A stretch of 12,960 nucleotides of DNA from Sphingomonadales bacterium (GTDB lineage Bacteria; Pseudomonadota; Alphaproteobacteria; Sphingomonadales; Sphingomonadaceae), in contig JAGXGT010000120.1 of the NCBI GenBank assembly GCA_024636595.1, positions 1 through 12,960 on the forward strand, written 5' to 3'. Numbering within the stretch: position 1 is the stretch's first letter; every line of letters starts with the position of its first letter. The notes beneath the pieces are model-generated. The model saw nothing but the letters and a program-made list of their open reading frames with translations. It had not been told where the DNA came from and did no database searches. Made by a program: the position numbers and the translations under genes. Below are positions 5,073 through 12,086 of the stretch, piece by piece.

Positions 5073-6704
5073 TCAGACGAGACGGCTTTGCTGCAAGGCT
5101 GCGGCGATGAAAGAGGCAAAAAGCGGATGCGGGTCGAAGGGCTTGCTCTTAAGTTCCGGATGATATTGGACGCCGACAAACCAGCTATGATCTGGCCTTT
5201 CAACGGTTTCCGGCAACAACCCGTCCGGTGACATGCCCGAGAATATCAGGCCGGTTGCTTCCAGCCGGTCAACATAGCCCTTGTTTACCTCATAACGGTG
5301 GCGGTGGCGCTCGCTGATTTCTCGCGCGCCGTAAATTTCGCTGATTTTTGACCCCTGTCGCAACACCGCATCATAGGCGCCGAGTCGCATTGTGCCGCCA
5401 AGGTCACCGCCAGCTTCCCGTTTTTGCAGACCTTCTTCGGTCATCCATTCGGTGATCAGGCCGACTATGGGCTCTGCGGTTTCCCCAAACTCGGTGGTCG
5501 ATGCGGCCTTGATCCCGGCGAGATTGCGAGCCGCTTCCACGCAGGCCATTTGCATCCCCAGGCAGATACCGAAAAACGGAATATCATTTTCACGGGCAAA
5601 TTTGACCGATCCGATCTTGCCTTCGCTGCCGCGTTCGCCAAAGCCGCCGGGCACCAATATAGCATGCAGCGGCTCCAGCTTTGTCGCCAGATCCTCTTCA
5701 TTTTCAAACAGCTCGGCGTCGAGCCAGCGGACCTGTACCTTCACCCGATTGGCCAGGCCACCGTGAAACAGCGCTTCCTGCAGCGATTTATAGGCATCCT
5801 GCAGGCCGACATATTTGCCGACCACACCGACAATCACTTCGCCTTCGGGATGCTCGATGCGCTCCATCACGTCATACCAGCGTGACAAGTCCGGCTCCGG
5901 CGCGTCGGTAATGCCAAAGGCCCGCAGCACTTCGTTATCCAGACCTTCACGATGATATTGCAGCGGCACATTATAGATATTGCTGGCGTCCAGCGCCGGA
6001 ATCACCGATTCCTTGCTGACGTTGCAGAACTGGGCGATTTTGGCCCGTTCGGTGTCCGGCAAGGGATGCTCACAACGGCAGAGCAAGATATCCGGCTGGA
6101 TGCCCAGCGAAGTCAGTTCCCGGACGCTGTGCTGGGTCGGTTTGGTTTTCAGCTCACCGGCAGCGGCAATATAGGGCACCAGAGTGACATGAACGGAAAT
6201 CGCATTTTCCCGGCCGACCTTGTTGCGCAATTGCCGAAGCGCCTCGATAAATGGCAGACTTTCGATATCGCCGACGGTGCCGCCGATTTCACACAGGACA
6301 AAATCGATGCCATCGAGCTTGTCTTCGGCAAATTCCTGAATCGCGTCGGTGACATGCGGGATCACCTGGACGGTCGCCCCCAGATAGTCGCCGCGGCGCT
6401 CCTTGGTGATGATCGACTGGTAGATTCGCCCCGATGTGACATTATCGGATTGCAGCGATGGAACGCCGGTAAAGCGCTCGTAATGTCCAAGATCCAGATC
6501 GGTCTCTGCCCCGTCATCGGTGACATAGACTTCGCCATGCTGATAGGGCGACATCGTGCCCGGATCAACGTTGAGATAGGGGTCAAGTTTCCGGATTCGC
6601 ACGGAATATCCGCGAGCCTGCAGCAGCGCACCGAGACTTGCCGCCATCAGACCTTTGCCAAGAGAGGAAACCACACCGCCGGTTATGAAAATATATCGCG
6701 CCAT
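5073..6704 (-). CDS. pyrG: CTP synthase
   Basis: This cytoplasmic enzyme makes CTP from UTP, ATP and glutamine, the last step of pyrimidine nucleotide synthesis. The 543-residue length is normal. The synthetase domain (about 1-270) opens with the canonical YIFITGGVVSSLGKG nucleotide-binding loop. It contains LDPYLNVDPGTMSPYQHGEV (40-59) and CEIGGTVGDIES (138-149). The class I glutamine amidotransferase domain (about 290-540) has the oxyanion region VPGGFGERG (351-359), the nucleophile C381 in FFGICLGMQMA, and H515 and E517 in VQYHPEL, completing the triad. The start is certain from the conserved N-terminus. However, the mRNA leader next to the ATG is CCTCTCCTCCC, the complement of a Shine-Dalgarno rather than one. 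It lies between secG and the Crp/Fnr gene, all on the minus strand. The 180 nt gap upstream contains palindromes and probably its promoter. Confidence 0.98.
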   Translation of the reverse strand: MARYIFITGGVVSSLGKGLMAASLGALLQARGYSVRIRKLDPYLNVDPGTMSPYQHGEVYVTDDGAETDLDLGHYERFTGVPSLQSDNVTSGRIYQSIITKERRGDYLGATVQVIPHVTDAIQEFAEDKLDGIDFVLCEIGGTVGDIESLPFIEALRQLRNKVGRENAISVHVTLVPYIAAAGELKTKPTQHSVRELTSLGIQPDILLCRCEHPLPDTERAKIAQFCNVSKESVIPALDASNIYNVPLQYHREGLDNEVLRAFGITDAPEPDLSRWYDVMERIEHPEGEVIVGVVGKYVGLQDAYKSLQEALFHGGLANRVKVQVRWLDAELFENEEDLATKLEPLHAILVPGGFGERGSEGKIGSVKFARENDIPFFGICLGMQMACVEAARNLAGIKAASTTEFGETAEPIVGLITEWMTEEGLQKREAGGDLGGTMRLGAYDAVLRQGSKISEIYGAREISERHRHRYEVNKGYVDRLEATGLIFSGMSPDGLLPETVERPDHSWFVGVQYHPELKSKPFDPHPLFASFIAAALQQSRLV

Positions 6705-6762
6705 GGGAGGAGAGGCTTAAGGCGTTAACACCACATATGGCAATCCCGCGAATCCGGAAAAG

Positions 6763-6781
6763 CGAAATAAATATTATTTCG
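6763..6781. repeat. 19-bp AT-rich palindrome upstream of pyrG
   Basis: CGAAATAA and TTATTTCG are perfect eight-base arms around ATA, placed 59-77 nt upstream of the pyrG start. It could be an operator or part of the promoter, or an RNA hairpin in the leader. No known binding protein is assigned. Nearby, CGGTCA (6796-6801) and TGACCG (6815-6820) form a second, spaced inverted repeat. Confidence 0.45.
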
Positions 6782-6849
6782 TCGGGGGTGAATCACGGTC
6801 AGTCGATTGTTCGGTGACCGGACTCAGAGCGTCAGACGTCGCAATCAGT

Positions 6850-6877
6850 CTAAAACCAACGCCAGTTGATCGCTGGC
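6850..6877 (-). terminator. Weak terminator-like hairpin after secG
   Basis: On the minus strand, eight bases after the secG stop, GCCAG pairs with CTGGC around CGATCAA (6861-6877), followed by GTTGGTTTTAG. The stem is short and the T-run is broken, so this may only reduce read-through into pyrG. Confidence 0.3.
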
Positions 6878-6884
6878 AAACGGC

Positions 6885-7283
6885 CTATTGATCGAGTGGA
6901 ATGGAACCGTCCGAGTTAGCGGCAGGCGCCGTGTCTTCCGCCGCAGCGGCAGCAGCAGCAGCCAGTGGATCGTCACCGACCAATGGCACATCGTCAGCAG
7001 GCGCGGAAACCGGTGCACTCGTGTCCCGTTGCAGACTCTGGTCGAGCGATTCGACCTTGCCTTCCGCCGCCGCGAGCACCGCCAGCGTGATCGACAGGGC
7101 CACGAATAATACGGCCAAGACGGATGTCGTCCGGGTCAACAGATCCGCTGCGCCGCGCGCTGACATCATGCCGGAAGGCGAGCCGCCGACGCCCAGTCCG
7201 CCGCCTTCGGATTTCTGCATCAATATGACGCCCACCAGCATGGCGGCGATAATGGCTTGAAGGACAGTGAGAAAAAGAAACAT
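6885..7283 (-). CDS. secG: Protein-export membrane protein SecG
   Basis: This is the small accessory subunit of the SecYEG translocon, which assists SecA-driven export across the inner membrane. The 132-residue protein has two membrane helices (about 3-22 and 53-73). They flank the Gly/Ser-rich cytoplasmic loop KSEGGGLGVGGSPSGMMSAR (24-43) that defines the family. After the second helix comes a long acidic, low-complexity tail, with eight consecutive alanines at 108-115 and several Asp and Pro residues. Such variable tails are usual in alphaproteobacterial SecG and carry no known function. The ATG at 7283 has GGAA about seven bases upstream. It lies between tpiA and pyrG on the same strand, an arrangement I recall from other alphaproteobacteria. 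Confidence 0.95.
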   Translation of the reverse strand: MFLFLTVLQAIIAAMLVGVILMQKSEGGGLGVGGSPSGMMSARGAADLLTRTTSVLAVLFVALSITLAVLAAAEGKVESLDQSLQRDTSAPVSAPADDVPLVGDDPLAAAAAAAAEDTAPAANSDGSIPLDQ

Positions 7284-7427
7284 GAATTTTCCGAACTAAT
7301 AAGGCGAGCTTGCGCTCCAACGTGCAGCGCACATAGCGATTGGCTGGCCCGAGTTCAAGCGGTGATCCACCGCCCCTCGAATGGCCAAAGTTGGCAAAGT
7401 TTGGGCGGAACGTACCTGGGGGCTGAC

Positions 7428-7457
7428 AATGTTGGATAGATAATGTCAAATGTTGGA
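7428..7457. repeat. Direct repeat AATGTTGGA with 21-bp period upstream of secG
   Basis: AATGTTGGA occurs at 7428-7436 and again at 7449-7457. The two copies start 21 bp apart, i.e. two turns of the DNA helix, so a dimeric regulator could bind both from one face. The repeat sits in the 255 nt gap between tpiA and secG, about 145-175 nt upstream of secG. The rest of this gap holds no gene that I can support; a short palindrome GCGGTG-ATC-CACCGC lies at 7359-7373. Confidence 0.35.
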
Positions 7458-7538
7458 AATTATGTTTCCCAATGCCCGATCATTCTGCGTACCCAAAGCA
7501 TCCGCAGATTCTTTCTCCGACGCAATATCCAAGGCAAT

Positions 7539-8285
7539 TCAGGATGCCGCGGCCGCCTCTATAATCGGTCCGAATTTCGCAGCCGTGAGGCTCGCGCCGC
7601 CGACGAGGCCGCCATCGACGTTGGGGACCGCCAGCAATTCTGCAGCATTGCTACCATTCATTGATCCGCCGTAGAGTATCCGCAGATCATCGCTGCCCTG
7701 CCCCATCAGCTCCCCCAGTTTTTTCCGGATAGCCGCGTGCATTTCGGCGACATCGCTGGCTTCAGGAACCCGGCCCGTGCCGATCGCCCATACCGGTTCG
7801 TAAGCGATCGTCAGCCAATCAGCGTTGGCGCCAGCAGGAAAGGACCGGGCGAGCTGCACCGTGACAATTTCGATCGCCTGCCCGGCATCGCGTTCCTCTT
7901 CGGTTTCTCCGACACAGAGAATGGCCCCCATGCCGGCGGCGTGAACCGCCTCTCCCTTGGCCTTCACTTCGCCATCGCCTTCCTGCTGATCGGCACGGCG
8001 TTCGCTGTGACCGATGATCGAATAGCCGGCGCCCGCTTCCTTCAGCATGGCGGCGGACAGGCATCCGGTATGCGCGCCGCTTTCGGCAAAGTGGCAATCC
8101 TGCGCGCCGATGGCAAAGCCCGGGTTGGCCTGCACGGCGGCGGCGATCAGTGTTGCCGGGGGGCAGATACCGACATCGGCGCCGTCATGATTGGCGGCGA
8201 TCGCAGCAATATCCGCGATATCCGAAAGCTGCGCCCGCAGTCCGTTCATTTTCCAGTTGCCGACGATATATTTCCGGTTTGACAT
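7539..8285 (-). CDS. tpiA: Triosephosphate isomerase
   Basis: This enzyme interconverts dihydroxyacetone phosphate and glyceraldehyde 3-phosphate in central carbon metabolism. The 248-residue cytoplasmic TIM barrel has the catalytic residues N10 and K12 (VGNWKMNG), the electrophile H93 in IIGHSERR, and the base E163 in AYEPVWAIGTG. The last motif also carries the flexible phosphate-gripping loop 6. GGSMNGSNAAELL and DGGLVGGASL form the C-terminal phosphate-binding strands. The ATG at 8285 is chosen because GAGGG lies five or six bases upstream and the protein then starts MSNRKYIVGNWK like relatives. An in-frame ATG 12 codons upstream lacks such a site. The gene is divergent from ppiD across a 153 nt gap and is the first gene of the tpiA-secG-pyrG run. 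Confidence 0.98.
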   Translation of the reverse strand: MSNRKYIVGNWKMNGLRAQLSDIADIAAIAANHDGADVGICPPATLIAAAVQANPGFAIGAQDCHFAESGAHTGCLSAAMLKEAGAGYSIIGHSERRADQQEGDGEVKAKGEAVHAAGMGAILCVGETEEERDAGQAIEIVTVQLARSFPAGANADWLTIAYEPVWAIGTGRVPEASDVAEMHAAIRKKLGELMGQGSDDLRILYGGSMNGSNAAELLAVPNVDGGLVGGASLTAAKFGPIIEAAAAS

Positions 8286-8438
8286 GATGCCCTCAGCCTT
8301 TTCTATTTTTCTAATGTTCATCCGCTAACAAATATCCTGACGCTTGCCAATTTCCTTCCGCAGTCTTTTGCTTGAACCACAAAGCCAAGCCGCCTAAAGC
8401 AGGCGAAAATCCCACTCCCGCAATGGAACATCTCTTTC

Positions 8439-10382
8439 ATGATCAGTTTTTTCCGCCGCATTTTTTCCTCGAAACTGGGGCTTTTCCTGACCTTTTGTTT
8501 TATCGGGTTGATCGCCTTTGCCTTCGCCACGGCCGACGTGTCGAGCAGCGGCACGTTCGGCGGGGTCACCGGTTCGGGAACAGCCGCGACAGTGGGCGAT
8601 AGCAAACTGACCACGGCGGAGCTGAGCCAGTCCGTCAACAATGCCTTCCGCAACGAACAGCGGGAGAATACCGGGCTCGATCTCAAAACCTATATCAACG
8701 GTGGCGGCTTTGATGATGTATTGGAACGGCTGATCAACAGCTTTGCCATCGCCGATTTCGGCAACAAATACGGCATGGCCGCCGGCAAGCGCCTGGTCGA
8801 TGGTGAAATTGCCAATATCGGTGCTTTCCAGGGCGCCGACGGCCAGTTCAGCGAAGAAAATTTCCGGCGCGCCTTGCAGCAACAGGGTATAAACGAAACC
8901 CAGTTGCGCGACGATTTTACCCGCAATCTGCTGGCGGACCAGCTGTTGACTGCAGCGGGGTTCGGCGCCGCCGTGCCGCAAAAACTGGTCATTCCCTATG
9001 CTTCTCTGCTGCTGGAATCGCGCGAGGGCCAGATTGCAACCGTCCCTTCGGTTGCCTTCGTCGAGAATAGCAAACCGGCGAAAGCGGCGGTCGAAGCTTT
9101 CTACGCGAAAAACGCATCGCGTTACACCATTCCGGAACGGCGGACGATCCGCTACGCCTTGTTCGAAAAGTCCCGTTTCAATGACAAGATCAAGCCGACC
9201 GAAAAGGAAATCGCGGGCTATTATAATCTAAACAAGTCCCGCTATTCGGCGAGTGAAACGCGCAATCTCAATCAGGTGATCGTGCCAACCGAAGCCGCCG
9301 CCAAGGCGCTGGCTGCCAAGATCAATGGCGGCACCACGCTTGAACAAGCGGCGCAATCGGTCGGGCTGGCTGCCGCCGAAGTGGGTTCGATCAGCAAGAC
9401 CGACTTTGCCAATAACGCCTCACAAGCGGTCGCCAATGCCGCCTTTGCCGTTCCTTCCGGTGCGATCGCCGGACCGGCGCAAAGCGCGCTTGGCTGGCAC
9501 ATCGTCAAGGTCGAAAGCATTAAGCAGATCCCGGCGCGTCCGCTGGCCCAGGTCCGCACCGAGATTGTTGGCGAGCTGACCCGCTCAAAAATTGAGGAAG
9601 CGATGGCCGAGCTGACGGTGCGGCTGGAAGATGAATTTGCCGACGGTGCAACGCTGGGCGACATCGCCAAAGCCGAACAACTGAAGGTCGAGTCGACCCC
9701 GGCGCTTCTCGCCAACGGGCAAAATCCAAATGACCGCAATTACAAGCCGATCCCCGAGATGCAGCGGATATTGCCGATCGCCTTTACCATGGAAGCCGAT
9801 TCCGACCCGCAAGTCGTCGAAATCATTCCCGGCCAGCAATATGCTGTGGTCGCGGTCACCGACATTACCGAATCCGCACCACCGCCGATGACGCAAATCG
9901 AACAGCTGGTGACGCGCGACTATATGCTCGACCAGGGATCGAAAAAAGCCAAGGTCGTGGCCGACAAAATTGCCAAAGCCGTCAGCGGTGGCGCCTCCTT
10001 GTCGAAAGCGGTCGCCGATGCCGGGGTCAAGCTGCCCAGCCCGGAACGGATTCGTTCAACCCGCGCCGATCTCGCCCGGCAAAGCCAGCAGGGGCAGGTG
10101 CCGGCACCAATCAGCCTGATGTTCAGCATGGCACAGGGCACCGCCAAGTCGCTGGCAGCACCGCGCGATCAAGGCTGGTTCGTAGTTGTGCTCGACAAGC
10201 TCAATCGCGGCGATGCTTCGAAGCGGGAAGATTTGCTGACCGCGACAAAGACGCAGTTCAAGCAGGTGTTCGGCAATGAATATACCGCGCAATTCATCAA
10301 CGCGATGAAGGAAGATATCGGCGTCAAACGCAGCGAGGATTCGCTCACCGCGGTCAAGAATCAGCTGATCGGCGGACGGTAA
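8439..10382 (+). CDS. ppiD: Peptidyl-prolyl isomerase family periplasmic chaperone, PpiD-like
   Basis: This is a membrane-anchored periplasmic folding factor (647 residues), thought to help newly exported proteins leave the Sec channel. It has a short basic start (MISFFRRIFSSK), one membrane helix at about 13-31 and no cleavage site. A SurA/PpiD-like N-terminal chaperone region follows (about 50-200, including NGGGFDDVLERLINSFAI), then a parvulin-like domain (about 275-362) ending GWHIVKVESI, and a long C-terminal region. The first conserved parvulin motif, usually with H in HILV, reads RNLNQVIVP here. The isomerase site may therefore be inactive, as reported for the E. coli PpiD domain. The upstream gap is shared with tpiA and only a weak GGAA lies before the ATG. 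It ends 7 nt before trpE, suggesting co-transcription. The family assignment is firm; exact equivalence to E. coli PpiD is less certain. Confidence 0.9.
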   Translation: MISFFRRIFSSKLGLFLTFCFIGLIAFAFATADVSSSGTFGGVTGSGTAATVGDSKLTTAELSQSVNNAFRNEQRENTGLDLKTYINGGGFDDVLERLINSFAIADFGNKYGMAAGKRLVDGEIANIGAFQGADGQFSEENFRRALQQQGINETQLRDDFTRNLLADQLLTAAGFGAAVPQKLVIPYASLLLESREGQIATVPSVAFVENSKPAKAAVEAFYAKNASRYTIPERRTIRYALFEKSRFNDKIKPTEKEIAGYYNLNKSRYSASETRNLNQVIVPTEAAAKALAAKINGGTTLEQAAQSVGLAAAEVGSISKTDFANNASQAVANAAFAVPSGAIAGPAQSALGWHIVKVESIKQIPARPLAQVRTEIVGELTRSKIEEAMAELTVRLEDEFADGATLGDIAKAEQLKVESTPALLANGQNPNDRNYKPIPEMQRILPIAFTMEADSDPQVVEIIPGQQYAVVAVTDITESAPPPMTQIEQLVTRDYMLDQGSKKAKVVADKIAKAVSGGASLSKAVADAGVKLPSPERIRSTRADLARQSQQGQVPAPISLMFSMAQGTAKSLAAPRDQGWFVVVLDKLNRGDASKREDLLTATKTQFKQVFGNEYTAQFINAMKEDIGVKRSEDSLTAVKNQLIGGR

Positions 10383-10389
10383 AATATCC

Positions 10390-11940
10390 ATGGCGAGCAG
10401 TTTCGGAATGGAAGCGGCTCGCGCGGCGCTGGATAGCGACAAACCGGCGTTGGTCTGGCGGCGACGGGTCGCGGATACCGAAACGCCGGTCTCGGCAGCC
10501 CTGAAATTGATGGAAGAAGGCCGCGGCGACTATCTGCTCGAATCGGTCGAAGGTGGCGAGACCAGAGGTCGTCACAGCATGATCGGCCTGGCTCCTGATC
10601 TGGTGTTCCGCGCCGATGGCGCGCAGGCCGCGATCAATCGCAACTGGCTGAACGATCGCGACGCGTTTGCACCGGAAAGCGGCGACAGCCTCTCCGCGCT
10701 ACGCAGATTGGTCAAGGCCTGTCAGATGGATGTGCCGGAGGAGCTGCCCCGCGCCCTCGCCTGTCTGGTCGGCTATTTCGGTTATGAAACCATCGGCCTG
10801 GTCGAGAAACTGCCGCGCGCGCCGCAATCCGAGCTGGACCTGCCCGATATGCTGTTTGTCCGGCCGACGGTAATCCTGATCATTGACCGGTTGGCCGATG
10901 AACTGTTTCTGGTGGCACCGGTATGGCCGGAGAGTGATGGCGACAGCGAAGCCAAGATCGCGGCTGCAGAGGAACGGCTGGATGAAGTGGAGCGGGGTCT
11001 GTCCGCCGCCGTTCGTCCTGAGCTTGTCGAAGGACGAGCACCAGACCACGAACAGTCTGGCTTCGACCGGCTCAGCCCGGACGGGCCGGAATTTACGCCG
11101 CAGCTTCCGGCAGAAAAATATGCCCAGATGGTGCTCCGGGCCAAGGAGTATATCGAGGCCGGTGATATTTTTCAGGTGGTGCTGGCGCAGCGTTTCACCA
11201 CGCCATTTACCCTGCCGCCGATAGAGCTCTATCGCGCGCTTCGCCGGATCAACCCGTCACCCTTCCTGTTCTTCCTCGACCTGCCCGGCTTTGCCCTGAC
11301 CGGCTCGAGCCCGGAAATATTGGTGCGCGCGCGCGACGGCGAGGTCACGATCAGACCGATCGCAGGCACCCGCCCGCGCGGCAAAAATGCCGCCGAGGAC
11401 AAGGCGAACAAGGAAAGCCTGCTCGCCGATCCAAAAGAGCGCGCCGAGCATCTGATGCTGCTTGATTTGGGCCGCAACGATGTGGGGCGCGTGGCGAGCG
11501 CGCACAGCGTTGAGGTGACCGACAGCTATACCGTCGAATTTTATAGCCATGTGATGCATATCGTGTCCAACGTGGTTGGACAGCTGGCCCCGGACAAGGA
11601 CGCGCTCGACGCGCTGTTCGCCGGTTTCCCCGCCGGCACCGTCAGCGGCGCCCCGAAAGTGCGGGCCTGCGAGATCATCGCCGAACTCGAACCCGAAACC
11701 CGCGGCGCCTATGCCGGCGGCGTCGGCTATTTCTCCCCCGATGGCAGCATGGACAGCTGCATCGTGCTCAGAACCGGAATTGTGAAGGACGGCATGCTGC
11801 ATGTGCAGGCCGGAGCGGGGATCGTTGCGGACAGCGTTCCGGCCTATGAGCAAGCGGAATGCGAGGCCAAGGCCGGTGCGTTGCTGGCAGCGGCGAAAGA
11901 GGCGGTGAAGCGGGCGCGGGATGTCGGGTTCGGGCAGTGA
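10390..11940 (+). CDS. trpE: Anthranilate synthase component I
   Basis: This subunit converts chorismate and ammonia (or glutamine via TrpG) to anthranilate, the first step of tryptophan synthesis. In the 516-residue protein, LLES (49-52) and NPSPFLFF (288-295) form the tryptophan feedback site. The chorismate-binding domain carries TGSSPEIL (304-311), IRPIAGTRPRG (321-331), LDLGRNDVGRV (358-368), HVMHIVSNV, PAGTVSGAPKVRA (414-426), GAYAGGVGY and QAGAGIVADSVP (473-484). All key motifs are intact. Residues about 207-232 (AVRPELVEG...FDRLSPDG) come from a palindromic repeat lodged in frame in the linker between the two parts. Start: the ATG at 10390 follows the ppiD stop by 7 nt with no good Shine-Dalgarno; the ATG at 10408 (MEAARAALDSD) is an alternative. 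No trpG follows directly; a convergent regulator gene comes next. Confidence 0.97.
   Translation: MASSFGMEAARAALDSDKPALVWRRRVADTETPVSAALKLMEEGRGDYLLESVEGGETRGRHSMIGLAPDLVFRADGAQAAINRNWLNDRDAFAPESGDSLSALRRLVKACQMDVPEELPRALACLVGYFGYETIGLVEKLPRAPQSELDLPDMLFVRPTVILIIDRLADELFLVAPVWPESDGDSEAKIAAAEERLDEVERGLSAAVRPELVEGRAPDHEQSGFDRLSPDGPEFTPQLPAEKYAQMVLRAKEYIEAGDIFQVVLAQRFTTPFTLPPIELYRALRRINPSPFLFFLDLPGFALTGSSPEILVRARDGEVTIRPIAGTRPRGKNAAEDKANKESLLADPKERAEHLMLLDLGRNDVGRVASAHSVEVTDSYTVEFYSHVMHIVSNVVGQLAPDKDALDALFAGFPAGTVSGAPKVRACEIIAELEPETRGAYAGGVGYFSPDGSMDSCIVLRTGIVKDGMLHVQAGAGIVADSVPAYEQAECEAKAGALLAAAKEAVKRARDVGFGQ
11009..11084. repeat. Palindromic repeat element inserted in frame within trpE
   Basis: The outer arms are 24 bases each: one at 11009-11032 (begins CCGTTCGTCCTGAGC) and one at 11061-11084 (ends CAGCCCGGACGG). 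The first matches the reverse complement of the second at 19 of 24 positions. Inside are two perfect smaller stems, TCGTCCT/AGGACGA (11013-11019 with 11031-11037) and CCAGAC/GTCTGG (11041-11046 with 11055-11060). From memory, TTCGTCCTGAGC...GTCGAAGGAC is a dispersed repeat common in sphingomonad genomes. Its translations, such as RPELVEG, STSSGRT or FDRLS, often mark its presence inside genes. Here it reads RPELVEGRAPDHEQSGFDRLS. Confidence 0.75.
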
Positions 11941-11958
11941 TCTGAAAGGGTTGCTAGA

Positions 11959-12010
11959 GGCGCAAACGGTGACAAAGGGGAATGCGTTCTTCTTGCCGTC
12001 AGTTTCCGCC
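11959..12010. other. Intergenic inverted repeat between convergent trpE and the LysR-type gene
   Basis: GGCG-C-AAAC-GG-TGAC (11959-11973) can pair with GTCA-GTTT-C-CGCC (11998-12010), giving 12 pairs interrupted by one mismatch and a two-base bulge, around a 24-base loop. With no T-run it is not a classical terminator. It is the only structure I see in this 146 nt gap, apart from TTGTCA-GA-TGACAA (12084-12097), which overlaps the end of the regulator gene. Confidence 0.22.
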
Positions 12011-12086
12011 CCATAATAAGACGCTCCCACAGTAAATTGTATCCACCAAAAGCAGCCGTTCCCGTTTGCCGAACAGCTCGCTATTG

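Noticed and set aside
7284..7538. Possible tRNA gene between tpiA and secG, as next to secG in E. coli
   Set aside because: No cloverleaf, T-loop (GGTTCGAATCC-like) or acceptor pairing is visible on either strand.
8370..8395. Possible RpoH promoter upstream of ppiD (CTTG-N18-CCTAAAG)
   Set aside because: The -35 fits, but the -10 misses two of the informative positions, so it is not better than chance in a 153 nt gap.
9272..9739. Long minus-strand open frames opposite ppiD and trpE
   Set aside because: They are antisense shadows of genes with well-supported plus-strand products; high GC lengthens such frames.
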